NCBI RefSeq assembly: GCF_014126825.1
Contig: NZ_CP059900.1
Coordinates: 1,364,001 to 1,428,000, forward strand
DNA length: 64,000 nucleotides
Origin: Tomitella gaofuii
GTDB taxonomy: Bacteria; Actinomycetota; Actinomycetes; Mycobacteriales; Mycobacteriaceae
Reading direction: 5' to 3'
Of this stretch, positions 40,563 through 49,926 are shown piece by piece. Below the pieces are notes generated by a model. The model was not told where the DNA came from. It worked only from the letters and a program-made list of their open reading frames with translations, and did no database searches. Made by a program: the position numbers and the translations under genes. Positions within the stretch are counted from its first letter, which is position 1. Each line of letters begins with the position of its first letter.

Positions 40563-40939
40563 TGTACGACTACTTCGGCGTCGCGGTCGTGTGGCCGGTG
40601 CAGCGTGAGGAGCGGTACGGCGCCGCGGTGTGGGTGTACGACGAGGTCGTGCCGGGTGTGCAGGTCAGCCCCGTCGACTTCGGCGTCGAGGTGCAGATGC
40701 TCGGCGCATCCGAGGAAGTCACCGGCGGCGGCGGTCAGCAGGCGCAGGACGCATACCGGCAGGCGGTGCGGACTGGGTACCGGATCGTCTCCCCGCCGGG
40801 CACGCACATCGACGTCGCACCCCAGTGCCGGGTGCGGGTGCCGGGCATCGGGGATCTCGACGTGGTCGGCGATCCGGACCAACGTCTCCATCCCCGCGTC
40901 GGGCACACCACGATCCGCTGTGAGAGGAAGGTGGGCTGA
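40562..40939 (+). CDS. Head-tail stopper
   Basis: 125 aa from ATG 40562 (TGATG). The C-terminal HIDVAPQCRVRVPGIGDLDVVGDPDQRLHPRVGH is a beta-rich neck motif equivalent to the prophage 1 segment MKVEGIGRWPHPIRPGGVHHAEV. It should close the portal channel before tail attachment. Confidence 0.6.
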   Translation: MYDYFGVAVVWPVQREERYGAAVWVYDEVVPGVQVSPVDFGVEVQMLGASEEVTGGGGQQAQDAYRQAVRTGYRIVSPPGTHIDVAPQCRVRVPGIGDLDVVGDPDQRLHPRVGHTTIRCERKVG

Positions 40940-41211
40940 TGGGCGTCGACGTGCACGACGTGTTCGAGCAGGCCAACCAGTCCGACGAGTTGCGTGCCGC
41001 GGTGCGCCAGCGTGCCACGAACATGGTGCAGCGGGCGCGCCGCATCGACGCGAAGGAGACGGATTCGCGCAACGAGTTCCACCTCGCCGAGGAGTTCCGA
41101 AGGGATGGACGGTACGTCGTCAACGTCCATTCGTCGGATGTGGAGGGCGAGTACGGGACGTCGCGGGCCAAGCGGATGCGGATCCTGCGCCGGGCGATGG
41201 GAGGCCGGTGA
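40939..41211 (+). CDS. Neck / tail-completion protein
   Basis: 90 aa; ATG inside TGATG. It shares the VNVHSSDVEGEYGTS...RMRILRRAMGGR end with prophage 1 gene 4250-4513. Helical N-terminal half (DVFEQANQSDELRAAVRQRATNMVQRARR). HK97 gp10-like by synteny. Confidence 0.65.
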   Translation: MGVDVHDVFEQANQSDELRAAVRQRATNMVQRARRIDAKETDSRNEFHLAEEFRRDGRYVVNVHSSDVEGEYGTSRAKRMRILRRAMGGR

Positions 41212-41609
41212 TGGGCGACAGGGACCTGCTGGCGTTCGTCATCGACCTGCTGACGGACTGCCTGCCCGATGCGGTGGTAGCGGATCGGCTGCCGCCGCTG
41301 CAGCAGCTCGAGGACGCGCTTCCAGTGGTGCTCGTCGATGAGCCGCCGGGGGAGGACCCGATCGTTCCGTGGGGCGGTGTTGCTCCGATCATCGACAACT
41401 CGGCGTTCGACGTCGAAGTGTTCGCCCCGTCGCTGGCGGCGACGAAGCCTCTCACCCGCATCATCCGGGACGTGATGTTCTCGCTGCCGCAGGTGGCCGC
41501 ATCCCCGGTGACGCGGGTGTCGATGCCGTCCGGCTGGGCGACAAGGCCGGACTTCAATCCGCGTGTGCGCCGCGTGGGAGCCGAGTTTTCTCTCGACGCG
41601 CACGCCTGA
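41211..41609 (+). CDS. Tail terminator protein
   Basis: 132 aa from ATG 41211 (TGATG overlap). LLTDCLPDAVVADRLPP, then FDVEVFAPSLAATKPL, then the C-terminal FNPRVRRVGAEFSLDA match the layout of the prophage 1 tail terminator. It caps the tail tube and joins it to the neck. A hairpin terminator follows at 41650. Confidence 0.65.
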   Translation: MGDRDLLAFVIDLLTDCLPDAVVADRLPPLQQLEDALPVVLVDEPPGEDPIVPWGGVAPIIDNSAFDVEVFAPSLAATKPLTRIIRDVMFSLPQVAASPVTRVSMPSGWATRPDFNPRVRRVGAEFSLDAHA

Positions 41610-41649
41610 CTGTCCCTGCTCGGCGCTCGTCGAGCCAATCCGACAAGCA

Positions 41650-41674
41650 AGCCCCGGCCCATCTGGCCGGGGCT
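41650..41674 (+). terminator. Hairpin between tail terminator and tail tube genes
   Basis: A perfect 10-bp stem, AGCCCCGGCC (41650-41659) with 41665-41674, around CATCT. It sits at exactly the same gene boundary as the terminator at 5067 in prophage 1. Without a U-run it may act as attenuator or RNA-stability element for the abundant tail-tube message. Confidence 0.65.
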
Positions 41675-41704
41675 GTGTCATCCCCACGTGAGGAGTGATC
41701 AGAC

Positions 41705-42586
41705 ATGGCCGAGCAGGCTGTCCTGGAAGGCTTCAACAAGAAGAACACGACCGTCGCGAAGACCGGCGCGGTACGGCTGGCCGGTGTCGGCGTCGCGCCG
41801 TCGACGACGATCGGGCCGTACGACAAGTCGGTGCACCGCAACGTCGGCTACATCAGCCCGGACGGCATCGAGCTGTCGTTCGACGAGGAGTCGAACGAGT
41901 TCATCCCGTGGCAGGAGGTCGTCGCGATCCGCAAGGATCTGACCAAGTCGGTCAAGTCGATCAAGCTGGTGCTGTGGGAGATCTCCCGCGAGAACATCGC
42001 CTACTTCCTCGGCGTCGACCCCGCCGCCATCGTCGCGGGCCAGGACGGTGAGTTCTACTTCGACGAGGCCGGGCTGCCTGAGTTCGCCCACTACCAGCTG
42101 AACCTCGACATCATCGACGGAATCCGCAAGGTGCGGCTGATCGGCTTCGACACGCAGGTGTCCGCGCGCGGCGCGATCAAGTTCGTCAACTCGGATCTGT
42201 TCAGCCTCGAGGTGACGATCAGCTTCTTCCCGGCGTCGGCCACCGACTACCCGGATCTGGCGGGCAAGACGTGCCGGTGGATCTTTGGCGGCTTCGACAC
42301 GGACGCGTCGACCCAGCCGGGAGCACTCGAGGTGCTGACCACGAACCTGGCTGACGCCACCACCGGCACCGCCTACTCGCGGTCTCTCACCGCGTCGGGT
42401 GGCACGGCGCCGTACTCGTGGGCGGTGACGACCGGGACGCTGCCGGACGGGCTGACCTTGTCGTCGGCGGGCGAGATCGCCGGCACCCCGACCACGGCGG
42501 GCGCCGAGACGTTCACCGTGACGGTCACCGATTCGGCGACCACCCCGGCGACGGCAACCAAGGAGCTCACCCTCACCGTCTCCTGA
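41705..42586 (+). CDS. Major tail protein with C-terminal Ig-like domain
   Basis: 293 aa from ATG 41705. Residues 1-200 form the tube subunit (NVGYISPDGIELSFDEESNEFIPWQ; IKLVLWEISREN). Residues about 208-293 are a putative Ig domain of the He_PIG type (GTAYSRSLTASGGTAPYSWAV; LPDGLTLSSAGEIAGTPT). Such domains decorate the tail surface and may bind cell-surface sugars. The prophage 1 tube lacks it. Confidence 0.85.
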   Translation: MAEQAVLEGFNKKNTTVAKTGAVRLAGVGVAPSTTIGPYDKSVHRNVGYISPDGIELSFDEESNEFIPWQEVVAIRKDLTKSVKSIKLVLWEISRENIAYFLGVDPAAIVAGQDGEFYFDEAGLPEFAHYQLNLDIIDGIRKVRLIGFDTQVSARGAIKFVNSDLFSLEVTISFFPASATDYPDLAGKTCRWIFGGFDTDASTQPGALEVLTTNLADATTGTAYSRSLTASGGTAPYSWAVTTGTLPDGLTLSSAGEIAGTPTTAGAETFTVTVTDSATTPATATKELTLTVS

Positions 42587-42602
42587 CCGAGACGCCCTCG
42601 AC

Positions 42603-42640
42603 CGGGCGGCGGCGGGTCGTCAGGCCCCCGCCGCCGCCCG
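42603..42640 (+). terminator. Strong hairpin after the tail-tube gene
   Basis: A perfect 14-bp stem (42603-42616 with 42627-42640; GGGCGGCGGCGGG core) and a 10-nt loop, followed by ACCTATCTATT. It occupies the same place as the hairpin at 5719 in prophage 1. It probably limits read-through into the chaperone and tape-measure genes or protects the 3' end of the tube message. Confidence 0.7.
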
Positions 42641-42681
42641 ACCTATCTATTCGGCCTGACGTTCGGAAGGGAAGGCCTGAC

Positions 42682-43065
42682 ATGCCCGGAATCAACGTGG
42701 AGGAACTTTACGCCCAGCGCGCCGAGGCGACCGGTGTCGACGGTGATCGGATCCCGTTCGACTTCGCCGGCCGTACGTGGACGTTCCGCGATCCGCAGAC
42801 GCTGACTGACGAGGAGAAGGAGGAGATCTCCGAGATCGACTTCGACCCCGACATGGCCGCCTGGTACATGGGCGACGACCAGTACGCCGAGTTCGTGGCC
42901 GCGACGGCGACGATCGAGGGCGCCGACGGCAAGCAGCTCGAGATCCAGGGCGGCTCGGGCATCTTCCTGCTCGCCTTCCAGGAGCACATGTCGCGAGTGC
43001 GTGACGCGGTGGAGACGCGCCCTACACGAGCCTCGACGTCCTCGCGCCGTCGCCGGAGGCGGTAG
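42682..43065 (+). CDS. Tail assembly chaperone, short form
   Basis: 127 aa from ATG 42682, behind GGAAGGGAAGG. IPFDFAGRTWTFRDPQTLTDEEKEEI and the acidic middle match actinophage G-type chaperones. The end is arginine-rich (SSRRRRRR), which is the translation of the overlap region where the downstream frame begins. A long form by frameshift is expected. Confidence 0.75.
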   Translation: MPGINVEELYAQRAEATGVDGDRIPFDFAGRTWTFRDPQTLTDEEKEEISEIDFDPDMAAWYMGDDQYAEFVAATATIEGADGKQLEIQGGSGIFLLAFQEHMSRVRDAVETRPTRASTSSRRRRRR

Positions 43066-43427
43066 AGGCCGCCTGCGAGCAGACGTACGGCTGGGACGTG
43101 GTCGCCGCGTTTCACCGCGGCGACATCACGCTGCGCAAGCTGCGGGTCCTGGTCAAGTATCTGCCGCAGGAATCGCCCGTCTACTGGCGGCGCACTGATG
43201 ACCGCCCGTACGACCTAAAGACCGACCTGGCCTGGCAGACGCTGTGGGTTCTGCTCGGCCTGCTCGTGACCACGAGGAAGGCGTACGGCGACAAGTCGGC
43301 GGAGATGCCTTCCGACGACATGCCCCGCTTCCCGTGGTCGGAGCTCGTCCGCGCGAACCAGTCGAAGCTCGGACACGTTCCGCCGGAGCTGGCGGAGCAG
43401 GCGCAAGCCTGGCTCGATTCCCTGTGA
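42682..43427 (+). CDS. Tail assembly chaperone, long form (frameshift inferred)
   Basis: The -1 frame is open from 43005 to 43427 and reads YTSLDVLAPSPEAVEAACEQTYGW, then VAAFHRGDITLRKLRVLVKYLPQESPVYW, a typical T part. It has no ribosome site or good start near 43005, so it must be reached by frameshift within 43005-43065. No canonical XXXYYYZ heptamer is seen there; ACGCGCCCT (43015-43023) is the best guess. The slip site is therefore uncertain. Confidence 0.55.
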
Positions 43428-43454
43428 CCGTTCTCGTCGTGAGGTGGTGATCTC

Positions 43455-46400
43455 GTGGCCGACACCGTGTGGGTGCCGGTGGCCCCGTCGCTCAAAGGGT
43501 TCGCGTCGAAGGTCATCAAGGAGGCGTCCGGCGCGGCGCGCTCGTCCGGCCGTGAGTTCACTGCAGGGTTCGGCAAGGCGGGCGCGGCTGCGGGCGACGC
43601 GGCGGCCGACGGGCTGGCGGCGTCGGCCGCGCAGATCGACAAGGCCTCGAAGACCCTCGGCGATGCCCGCGCGCGAGAGGCGGACCTCGCGGGGAAGGTG
43701 GGCATCGCCGAGGCCAAGCTGAAGGACCTGCGCGAGTCCGGTTCGGCGACGAACCTGCAGCTGACCCGCGCGGAGGAGGGGCTGGCGTCGGCGCAGCGTC
43801 GCGCCGAGACGGCGTCCACGCAGACGGCCCGTGCGGCGAAGGATCTCAAGGCGGCGCGCGACGGCGGGGAAGGCACGGTGCGCACGGTCGCCCGGGCTGA
43901 GGACAACCTGTCGGCGGCGAAGGACCGTGCCGCTGATGCAGCCGGGAAGCTGACGGTCGAGGAGATGCGCCTCGACAGGCTGCGTGATGATGCGTCGACG
44001 TCCGGCGAGAAGCTCGCCCGGGCCGAGGCTGCGGTGCGTAAGGCCCGCGCCGAGGTCGAGTCCACTACTGAGCAGGTGACGGCGAAGGAGAAGCTGCACG
44101 AGGCGGCGGTGCGGGACGCTGCGGACGCGGCCGCCGATTCGGGCCGTGAGTCACGGCAGGGAGCCGAAGGGCTCGAGACATACGGGGACAAGGCTTCCGG
44201 CGCGGTATCGCAGATCAAGGACTTCGTAGGGGCCGCGGCCGGTATCGGCGCGGCGGTGGCCGTGGGGATGGAGGCGATCAACCAGGCGCAGCTCACGGAC
44301 ACCCTGGCAGCGTCGCTGGGTGCGACGCCGGACAAGGCCGCCGAGTACGGGCGCCTGGCCGGTGACCTGTACTCGCGCGGGTTGGGTGAGTCGATGGAGT
44401 CTGTGACGCAGGCGGTCGGCGTCGTCGCGTCGAGCTTCGAGGGGCTCGGCGGCGCGGAGCTCGACGCGGCCACGCAGAACGCGCTGAACTTCTCGAAGGT
44501 CTTCCAGGTGGACGTGCCGCAGGCGGTGCAGACCGCGTCGCAGCTGGTGACGAACGGGCTTGCCGCGGACACGACGCAGGCGTTCGATCTGATGACGACC
44601 GCGTTCCAGCGGGTGCCGGCGGCGATGCGGGAGGAGCTGCCGGAGATCCTCAACGAGTACGGCACGAACTTCCGGGCGCTGGGCTTCTCTGGCGAGCAGG
44701 CGTTCGGGCTTCTCGTCTCCGCGGCCGATCAGGGCAAGTGGGCGCTCGATAAGACCGGTGACGCGCTCAAGGAGTTCACGATCCGCGGCTCCGATATGTC
44801 GAAGGCTTCGACGAGTGCGTTCGAGGCAGTCGGCTTGAATGCTGAGCAGATGGCGGCGAAGATCGCCGGCGGCGGTGAGGGTGCGCGCGAGGCGCTGCAG
44901 CAGACTGCGCAGGCGCTGCTGCAGATGGAGAATCCGGCGGACCGGGCGAACGCGGCGATCGCCTTGTTCGGCACTCCGCTCGAAGATCTGTCTGTGGACC
45001 AGATTCCTCAGTTCCTGCAGGCCATCTCTGACGGGTCGGGCGGGATGGCGGGGTTCGCCGGATCGGCCCAGCAGATGGGCGACACGCTTAATGGCAATGC
45101 GGGGAACGCGCTCGAGTCGCTGAAGCGGACGGTGCAGCAGGGGCTCGTGCAGGCGCTGACCGATATGGCCTCGTGGATGCAGCGCAACGCCGACCTGCTC
45201 AAGACCGTCGCGCTGGTGGCGGCCCCGCTGGTAGCGGCGTTCGCGGCATACCGGCTCGCGGTTACGGGGATCACGATCGCGACGACGGCGTGGAACACGA
45301 TCCAGATGCTGCTCAACCGGACGATGACTATGAACCCGGTGGGGCTGATCGTCGCTGCCCTCGCAGGGCTGGTGACTGCCCTAGTGCTGGCCTACCAGCA
45401 TTCGGAGACGTTCCGGAACATCGTGCAGGCCGCGTGGAACGGGATCAAGACGGCCGTGTCGTGGGCGTGGAACTCGGTGATCAAGCCCGTGTTCACTGCC
45501 CTGTGGGGGTGGATCACCGGGACGCTGATGCCGGTGGTGACCGCGCTGTGGCGGAACGTGATCCAGCCGGCGTTCGCGGGGATCGGCAACGTCATCTCGT
45601 GGGCGTGGAACAACATCATCATGCCGGTGTTCAACGCCTACAAGTTCTACATCACCGAGATCATCGTGCCCGCGGTGATGTTCCTGTGGAACAACGTGAT
45701 CAAGCCTGCGTTCGCGGGGATCGGCAACATCATCTCGTTCGCGTGGAACAGCGTGATCATGCCGGTGTTCAACTTCCTCAAGTCCGGGGTACAGGCGGTC
45801 GGCGACATCGCGATGTGGCTGTGGAATAACGCGATCAAGCCCGCGTGGGATGGGATCTCCGGCGCGATCGACTTCGCCTGGAACAACGTGATCAAGCCCG
45901 CCTTCGACTTCATCAAGGACGGATTCTCCGGAGTCGGCGACACATTCTCCGCGGTCGGCGACACGATCTCCGGAATCTGGCAGGGCATCGTGCACGCCGT
46001 CGCCGTGGCGGTGAAGGCCATCGGGTCGATCCTGCAGAAGATCAACATCCCCGACTGGGTGCCCGGCCTCGGCGGCAAGGGACTCGGCGGGCTCGGCGAC
46101 AGCCTCGTCTCGTGGGCCGACGCGCACATGGCCGACGGAGGACTGTTCCGCGGCCGCGGCGGGCCCCGAGATGACGCGAACCTGGTGGCCCTGTCGGACC
46201 GCGAGTTCGTTGTCAACGCGCGGGCGACCGCAGCGAACCTGCCGCTGCTGCAGGCCGTGAACGCCGGGTGGGTTCCGCCCGCGTCGCTGTTGCACGAGAT
46301 GGTGCCGGGCTTCGCTGACGGCGGTCTCGTCTCCAAGCAGGAGCTGGCCCTGTTCGCCCAGGGAGTCGAGGGCCAGCCGTACGTGTGGGGAGGCGTCCAC

Positions 46401-47354
46401 TGGGGCGACTGCTCCGGCGCGGTGTCGGCACTCGCCCGGTACGCGGTGGGCATGGACCCGTGGGGTGGCCGGTTCGCCACCGGCAACGAGGAGTCCGCGC
46501 TGGCGTCGATGGGCTTCCAGCCGGGCCTCGGCCCAGCCGGGTCGCTGAACATCGGCTGGTACAACGGCGGCCCCTACGGCGGGCACACGGCGGCGACCCT
46601 GCCGAACGGCGTGAACTTCGAGATGGGCGGCGCCCGCGGGGACGGCCAGTACGGCGGGAACGCGGTGGGCGCGGCGTGGGGACAGTTCACCGACCACGCG
46701 CATCTGCCGCCGGAGTTCTTCCTCGGCGGTGACCCGAAGTCGGTGCCGATGACAGATGCCTCGCAGATGGGCGGGCTGCTTGCCCCGTCGGGTGGCCTGG
46801 GCACGATGGCTTCCGGCGGCGGGGGTACCTCGTCGGGCGTCTCTTCAGCCGGCGGCGGGAGCGGCGCATCGGCCGGCGGCGGATCCGGCGTGGGCGCCGC
46901 GTCGGCGGCCGGTGATGCGGTGCGCGTGTTCGTGACGAACTGGCCTTCCGGCGGGTTCGAGGACACGACGCCGACCGGACCGGGCGTGCCGCCGCCCGAC
47001 GGTACGGCAGCGCCTGCTGGGGGCGCTGTCGGTGGGGCGTCGGCGACGGCGGCCGGGGACCGGTTGGCGACGCCGTTGGAGATCGGCGCCCAGATCGGGG
47101 CGGATGCGCTCGCCGAGATGGGAAACGACGTCACCGGGCGCATCGGCCTGTCGAACATGTTCTCGTCGCCGCAGCTGGTGAACGAGCAGGCCCGGGTGTC
47201 GCCCGGCCAGCAGACGCAGGCCGGGAATGCGCCGGTGACGGTGAACGCGGAGATCGTCGTCAACGGTGTGCGTGACGCGGAGGATGCGGCGAACAAGACG
47301 GTCGAGGCGCTCGGTGAGCGACTGTCCGTAGTGATGGGGAGGGCCGGCCGGTGA
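43455..47354 (+). CDS. Tape measure protein with NlpC/P60-like domain and Trp repeats
   Basis: 1299 aa from GTG 43455. Coiled coil (about 20-240), phage tape-measure core (KAAEYGRLAGDLYSRGLGES), hydrophobic helices (about 580-650), then tandem units around WNNVIKPAFAGIGN (about 655-820). The C-terminal domain from about 955 has EGQPYVWGGVHWGDCSGAVSALARYA with the catalytic Cys and GGHTAATLPNG with the His, i.e. an NlpC/P60-type peptidase. It sets tail length and probably drills peptidoglycan. Confidence 0.88.
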   Translation: MADTVWVPVAPSLKGFASKVIKEASGAARSSGREFTAGFGKAGAAAGDAAADGLAASAAQIDKASKTLGDARAREADLAGKVGIAEAKLKDLRESGSATNLQLTRAEEGLASAQRRAETASTQTARAAKDLKAARDGGEGTVRTVARAEDNLSAAKDRAADAAGKLTVEEMRLDRLRDDASTSGEKLARAEAAVRKARAEVESTTEQVTAKEKLHEAAVRDAADAAADSGRESRQGAEGLETYGDKASGAVSQIKDFVGAAAGIGAAVAVGMEAINQAQLTDTLAASLGATPDKAAEYGRLAGDLYSRGLGESMESVTQAVGVVASSFEGLGGAELDAATQNALNFSKVFQVDVPQAVQTASQLVTNGLAADTTQAFDLMTTAFQRVPAAMREELPEILNEYGTNFRALGFSGEQAFGLLVSAADQGKWALDKTGDALKEFTIRGSDMSKASTSAFEAVGLNAEQMAAKIAGGGEGAREALQQTAQALLQMENPADRANAAIALFGTPLEDLSVDQIPQFLQAISDGSGGMAGFAGSAQQMGDTLNGNAGNALESLKRTVQQGLVQALTDMASWMQRNADLLKTVALVAAPLVAAFAAYRLAVTGITIATTAWNTIQMLLNRTMTMNPVGLIVAALAGLVTALVLAYQHSETFRNIVQAAWNGIKTAVSWAWNSVIKPVFTALWGWITGTLMPVVTALWRNVIQPAFAGIGNVISWAWNNIIMPVFNAYKFYITEIIVPAVMFLWNNVIKPAFAGIGNIISFAWNSVIMPVFNFLKSGVQAVGDIAMWLWNNAIKPAWDGISGAIDFAWNNVIKPAFDFIKDGFSGVGDTFSAVGDTISGIWQGIVHAVAVAVKAIGSILQKINIPDWVPGLGGKGLGGLGDSLVSWADAHMADGGLFRGRGGPRDDANLVALSDREFVVNARATAANLPLLQAVNAGWVPPASLLHEMVPGFADGGLVSKQELALFAQGVEGQPYVWGGVHWGDCSGAVSALARYAVGMDPWGGRFATGNEESALASMGFQPGLGPAGSLNIGWYNGGPYGGHTAATLPNGVNFEMGGARGDGQYGGNAVGAAWGQFTDHAHLPPEFFLGGDPKSVPMTDASQMGGLLAPSGGLGTMASGGGGTSSGVSSAGGGSGASAGGGSGVGAASAAGDAVRVFVTNWPSGGFEDTTPTGPGVPPPDGTAAPAGGAVGGASATAAGDRLATPLEIGAQIGADALAEMGNDVTGRIGLSNMFSSPQLVNEQARVSPGQQTQAGNAPVTVNAEIVVNGVRDAEDAANKTVEALGERLSVVMGRAGR

Positions 47355-48271
47355 GCCGTGTGGTGCAAATGATCCGCCGCAACGCGGACGGGATCGACGA
47401 GCTGGTGCTCGATGTGGCCGGCCCGGAGATGGGCGCCCAGGGCGTGCTGCTCGGCAAGGGATCGCTCAAGGCGATGTATCACGCGCCGCGCACGACGCCG
47501 CAGCAGGTGCTCGCGTCGCTGCCCGGGGCGATCCCGTCACGCGACCGCGTCGAGACCCGCGTGTTCACACTGATCGTCCGCACCGAGGCGCACGGCGGGG
47601 ATTCGTGGGAGGACGTCGATTCGCTGCTGTGGTCGGTGGCCCGGCCGGGCGTGTACTGGATCATCCGTGTCGAGTCCGACGATGGGGGCGAGGCGCGGGA
47701 GATCACGGTGCGTCGCACGGGCACGCCGAAGCTGACAGCGCCGGACGGGACGGATCCCGCGCGCGCGGGGTATGCGGTGTGGGAGATCGAGGTGACGGCG
47801 TTCGACCCGTGGTGGTACGGGCCGCCGGTCGTTGACGAGTTCGTGAACCCGTCGTCGGGCACGCATTCGGAGACGCTGGTCCTGCCGAACACGGGGGACC
47901 ATGATGCGTGGCTGCGCTGGATCATCCGCGAGTCGGAAGCGGCGCAGACATGGACGATCCCGGACGGTCTCGGCGTCTACCCGGAAGGGCACGCGAAGGC
48001 AGGCCAGCGGATCATGCACACGCTGCCCGAGCTTGCGGCTGGCAAGCACGGCATGGTGGACACGTCGCCGCAGCGGATCCCGCTGTCGGTGCTCGACGAG
48101 CCGATGGCGTTCGGCAAGCTGCGGCAAACCAGGTGGACGCACGCGATCCCGCCGAGTCGCGGCGGAGAGGGACCCTTCGAGTTCCCGGTGACGGTGACCG
48201 GGTCGGCGACCGCGGGCATCCGGGTCAAGCTGACACCCCGCTATGAGCGGCCGTACGGGAGGACGCTGTGA
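47351..48271 (+). CDS. Distal tail (Dit-like) protein
   Basis: 306 aa; GTG overlaps the tape-measure stop (GTGA). TPQQVLASLPGAIPSRDRVETRVFTLIVRTEAHGG then the central VWEIEVTAFDPWWYGPP are typical of actinophage minor tail proteins of the Dit class. The end ITPRYERPYGR-like segment parallels prophage 1. It links tube and tip. Confidence 0.75.
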   Translation: MSRVVQMIRRNADGIDELVLDVAGPEMGAQGVLLGKGSLKAMYHAPRTTPQQVLASLPGAIPSRDRVETRVFTLIVRTEAHGGDSWEDVDSLLWSVARPGVYWIIRVESDDGGEAREITVRRTGTPKLTAPDGTDPARAGYAVWEIEVTAFDPWWYGPPVVDEFVNPSSGTHSETLVLPNTGDHDAWLRWIIRESEAAQTWTIPDGLGVYPEGHAKAGQRIMHTLPELAAGKHGMVDTSPQRIPLSVLDEPMAFGKLRQTRWTHAIPPSRGGEGPFEFPVTVTGSATAGIRVKLTPRYERPYGRTL

Positions 48272-49914
48272 CCGCGCCCGCGGCGCTGGCCGGGTTCGAC
48301 GAGGTCGAGGCCTACCACGACGCATGGTGGGACGAGATCGTCGCGCAGGCGCAGGCCCCGGCCGAGGTCGACATCTACGACAAGGACTGGCGGTTCCTCT
48401 CGACCGTTGATGATGCGATCTCCGGCGACTTCACCGACCTGTACAACGACGCCGGCGAGGGCAAGCTCGCCCAGCTTGCGGCGAACCCGGTGGCACAGTG
48501 GATCTCGGAGAACGTCACCGAAGCCGAGGACCTGCACGTCCGGGTGACGCAGTCGCACACCGAGTGGGCGGGCAAGGCGCAGACCATCGAGGAGTCGATG
48601 GACTCGGACGGCTTCGAGTCGATGAACATCAGCTTCCTTCACGACTTGCAGCACGCGAAGAAGATCTACTGCTACCCGAACCCGTTCTTCCTGCTGCAGG
48701 TGCAGTGGCCGAAGATCTACCCCTACTTCGGGCCGTCCGTCACCGGTGTGAAGACGCTGCTGCACCTGAACTTGCTGCGCCGGTACCAGCCGTTCTGGCG
48801 GTTGCCCGCGGACATCTTCTCCAAAACGGCGTGGGCGCAGGACTTCGAGGCGGCGAACTGGCCGCACATCGTCAACCCTCGTGGCACCGGACTGTTCAAC
48901 GACACGTCGATGCACTGCATCATCGCCACCCGGATGGGCAACTTCTACGACGTCGTCAAGGCCATCCTCGAGGACGCGGGCCTGCAGCTGACCGCGACCC
49001 GCTGGTTGCCCGGGGACGAGCAGCCGTTCCCCGAGTACGCGACGATCACGATGCCGACTCTCATCTGGGACGTCGTCGACAAGGGAGGGGTGCGCGGTAA
49101 GACGGGCACGCTGCTCGACGGGTTCATGCCGTTTGTTCGGTCGATCCTCGGCGACAACATTCAGGAGACGAAGACCCCGGTCCCGTACGAAGAGCCGAAG
49201 GAGTACTCCGAGGACAAGTGGGGGACGGTCAAGGAGGTGCCGGCCGTCGTCTGGTACGCCGCCCAGCGGTACACCACGGCCACGGGGACCGGCCAGTCCG
49301 GGATCGTGAAGTGGCGCAAGACCCAGCACAAGGCGATCGCGTCGGCGATCCTCACCGGCGGCAAGTCGCCGGGCTGGGTGAACACCGGGGTGAAGCTGAT
49401 CGCGAACGCGATCCTCGGCTACATCGGCATGATCTTCCTCAACCCCGGCTTGGCGCTGGGCATCTTTGACGAGCAGATCGAGGACGTGATCCTCGCATTC
49501 GCGCGCGCGGACCTGACGAACCTGCGCGACGAAATGGGCCGCGACGCCTACGGCGAGTACTGGGAGTCGTCGGGGCAGAACGGGTTCTCCCCGTCGACGC
49601 TGGCCGCGTTCCGCACCGGGCAGATGGCCGTGCAGCCGTACACGTCGTTCCAGGTGGAGGTCGTCAACGGCCAGCCCTACTGGTACGGCATGCACGCCGT
49701 CATGGGTGACCGGGTGTCGATGGAGCTCGGAATGTCGGGGGTCCTCTACACCGACCAGATCCGCACGGCACGGCTCACCTTCGGCCCGAACGATCCGGTC
49801 GGCTGGACGCTGGCGGTCGGCAAGGACGACGACGACACCTCGCCGACGGCCCGCCTGGCCCGTGTACTGCAGGCGGTGTCGACGATCGCCCAGCAGATCG
49901 CAGTCCAATCGTGA
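48268..49914 (+). CDS. Minor tail protein, Gp37-like
   Basis: 548 aa from GTG 48268 (GTGA). The pattern WRFLSTVDDAISGDFTDLYNDAGEGKLAQL, then YPYFGPSVTGVKTLLHLNLLRRYQPFW, then the long C-terminal VNTGVKLIANAILGYIGMIFLNPGLALGIFDEQIEDVILAF resembles the prophage 1 protein at 11138 (LISAGANAIINGALSFFGLAGV). Tail-tip hub component. Confidence 0.75.
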   Translation: MTAPAALAGFDEVEAYHDAWWDEIVAQAQAPAEVDIYDKDWRFLSTVDDAISGDFTDLYNDAGEGKLAQLAANPVAQWISENVTEAEDLHVRVTQSHTEWAGKAQTIEESMDSDGFESMNISFLHDLQHAKKIYCYPNPFFLLQVQWPKIYPYFGPSVTGVKTLLHLNLLRRYQPFWRLPADIFSKTAWAQDFEAANWPHIVNPRGTGLFNDTSMHCIIATRMGNFYDVVKAILEDAGLQLTATRWLPGDEQPFPEYATITMPTLIWDVVDKGGVRGKTGTLLDGFMPFVRSILGDNIQETKTPVPYEEPKEYSEDKWGTVKEVPAVVWYAAQRYTTATGTGQSGIVKWRKTQHKAIASAILTGGKSPGWVNTGVKLIANAILGYIGMIFLNPGLALGIFDEQIEDVILAFARADLTNLRDEMGRDAYGEYWESSGQNGFSPSTLAAFRTGQMAVQPYTSFQVEVVNGQPYWYGMHAVMGDRVSMELGMSGVLYTDQIRTARLTFGPNDPVGWTLAVGKDDDDTSPTARLARVLQAVSTIAQQIAVQS

Positions 49915-49926
49915 GGAGGCCTGACC

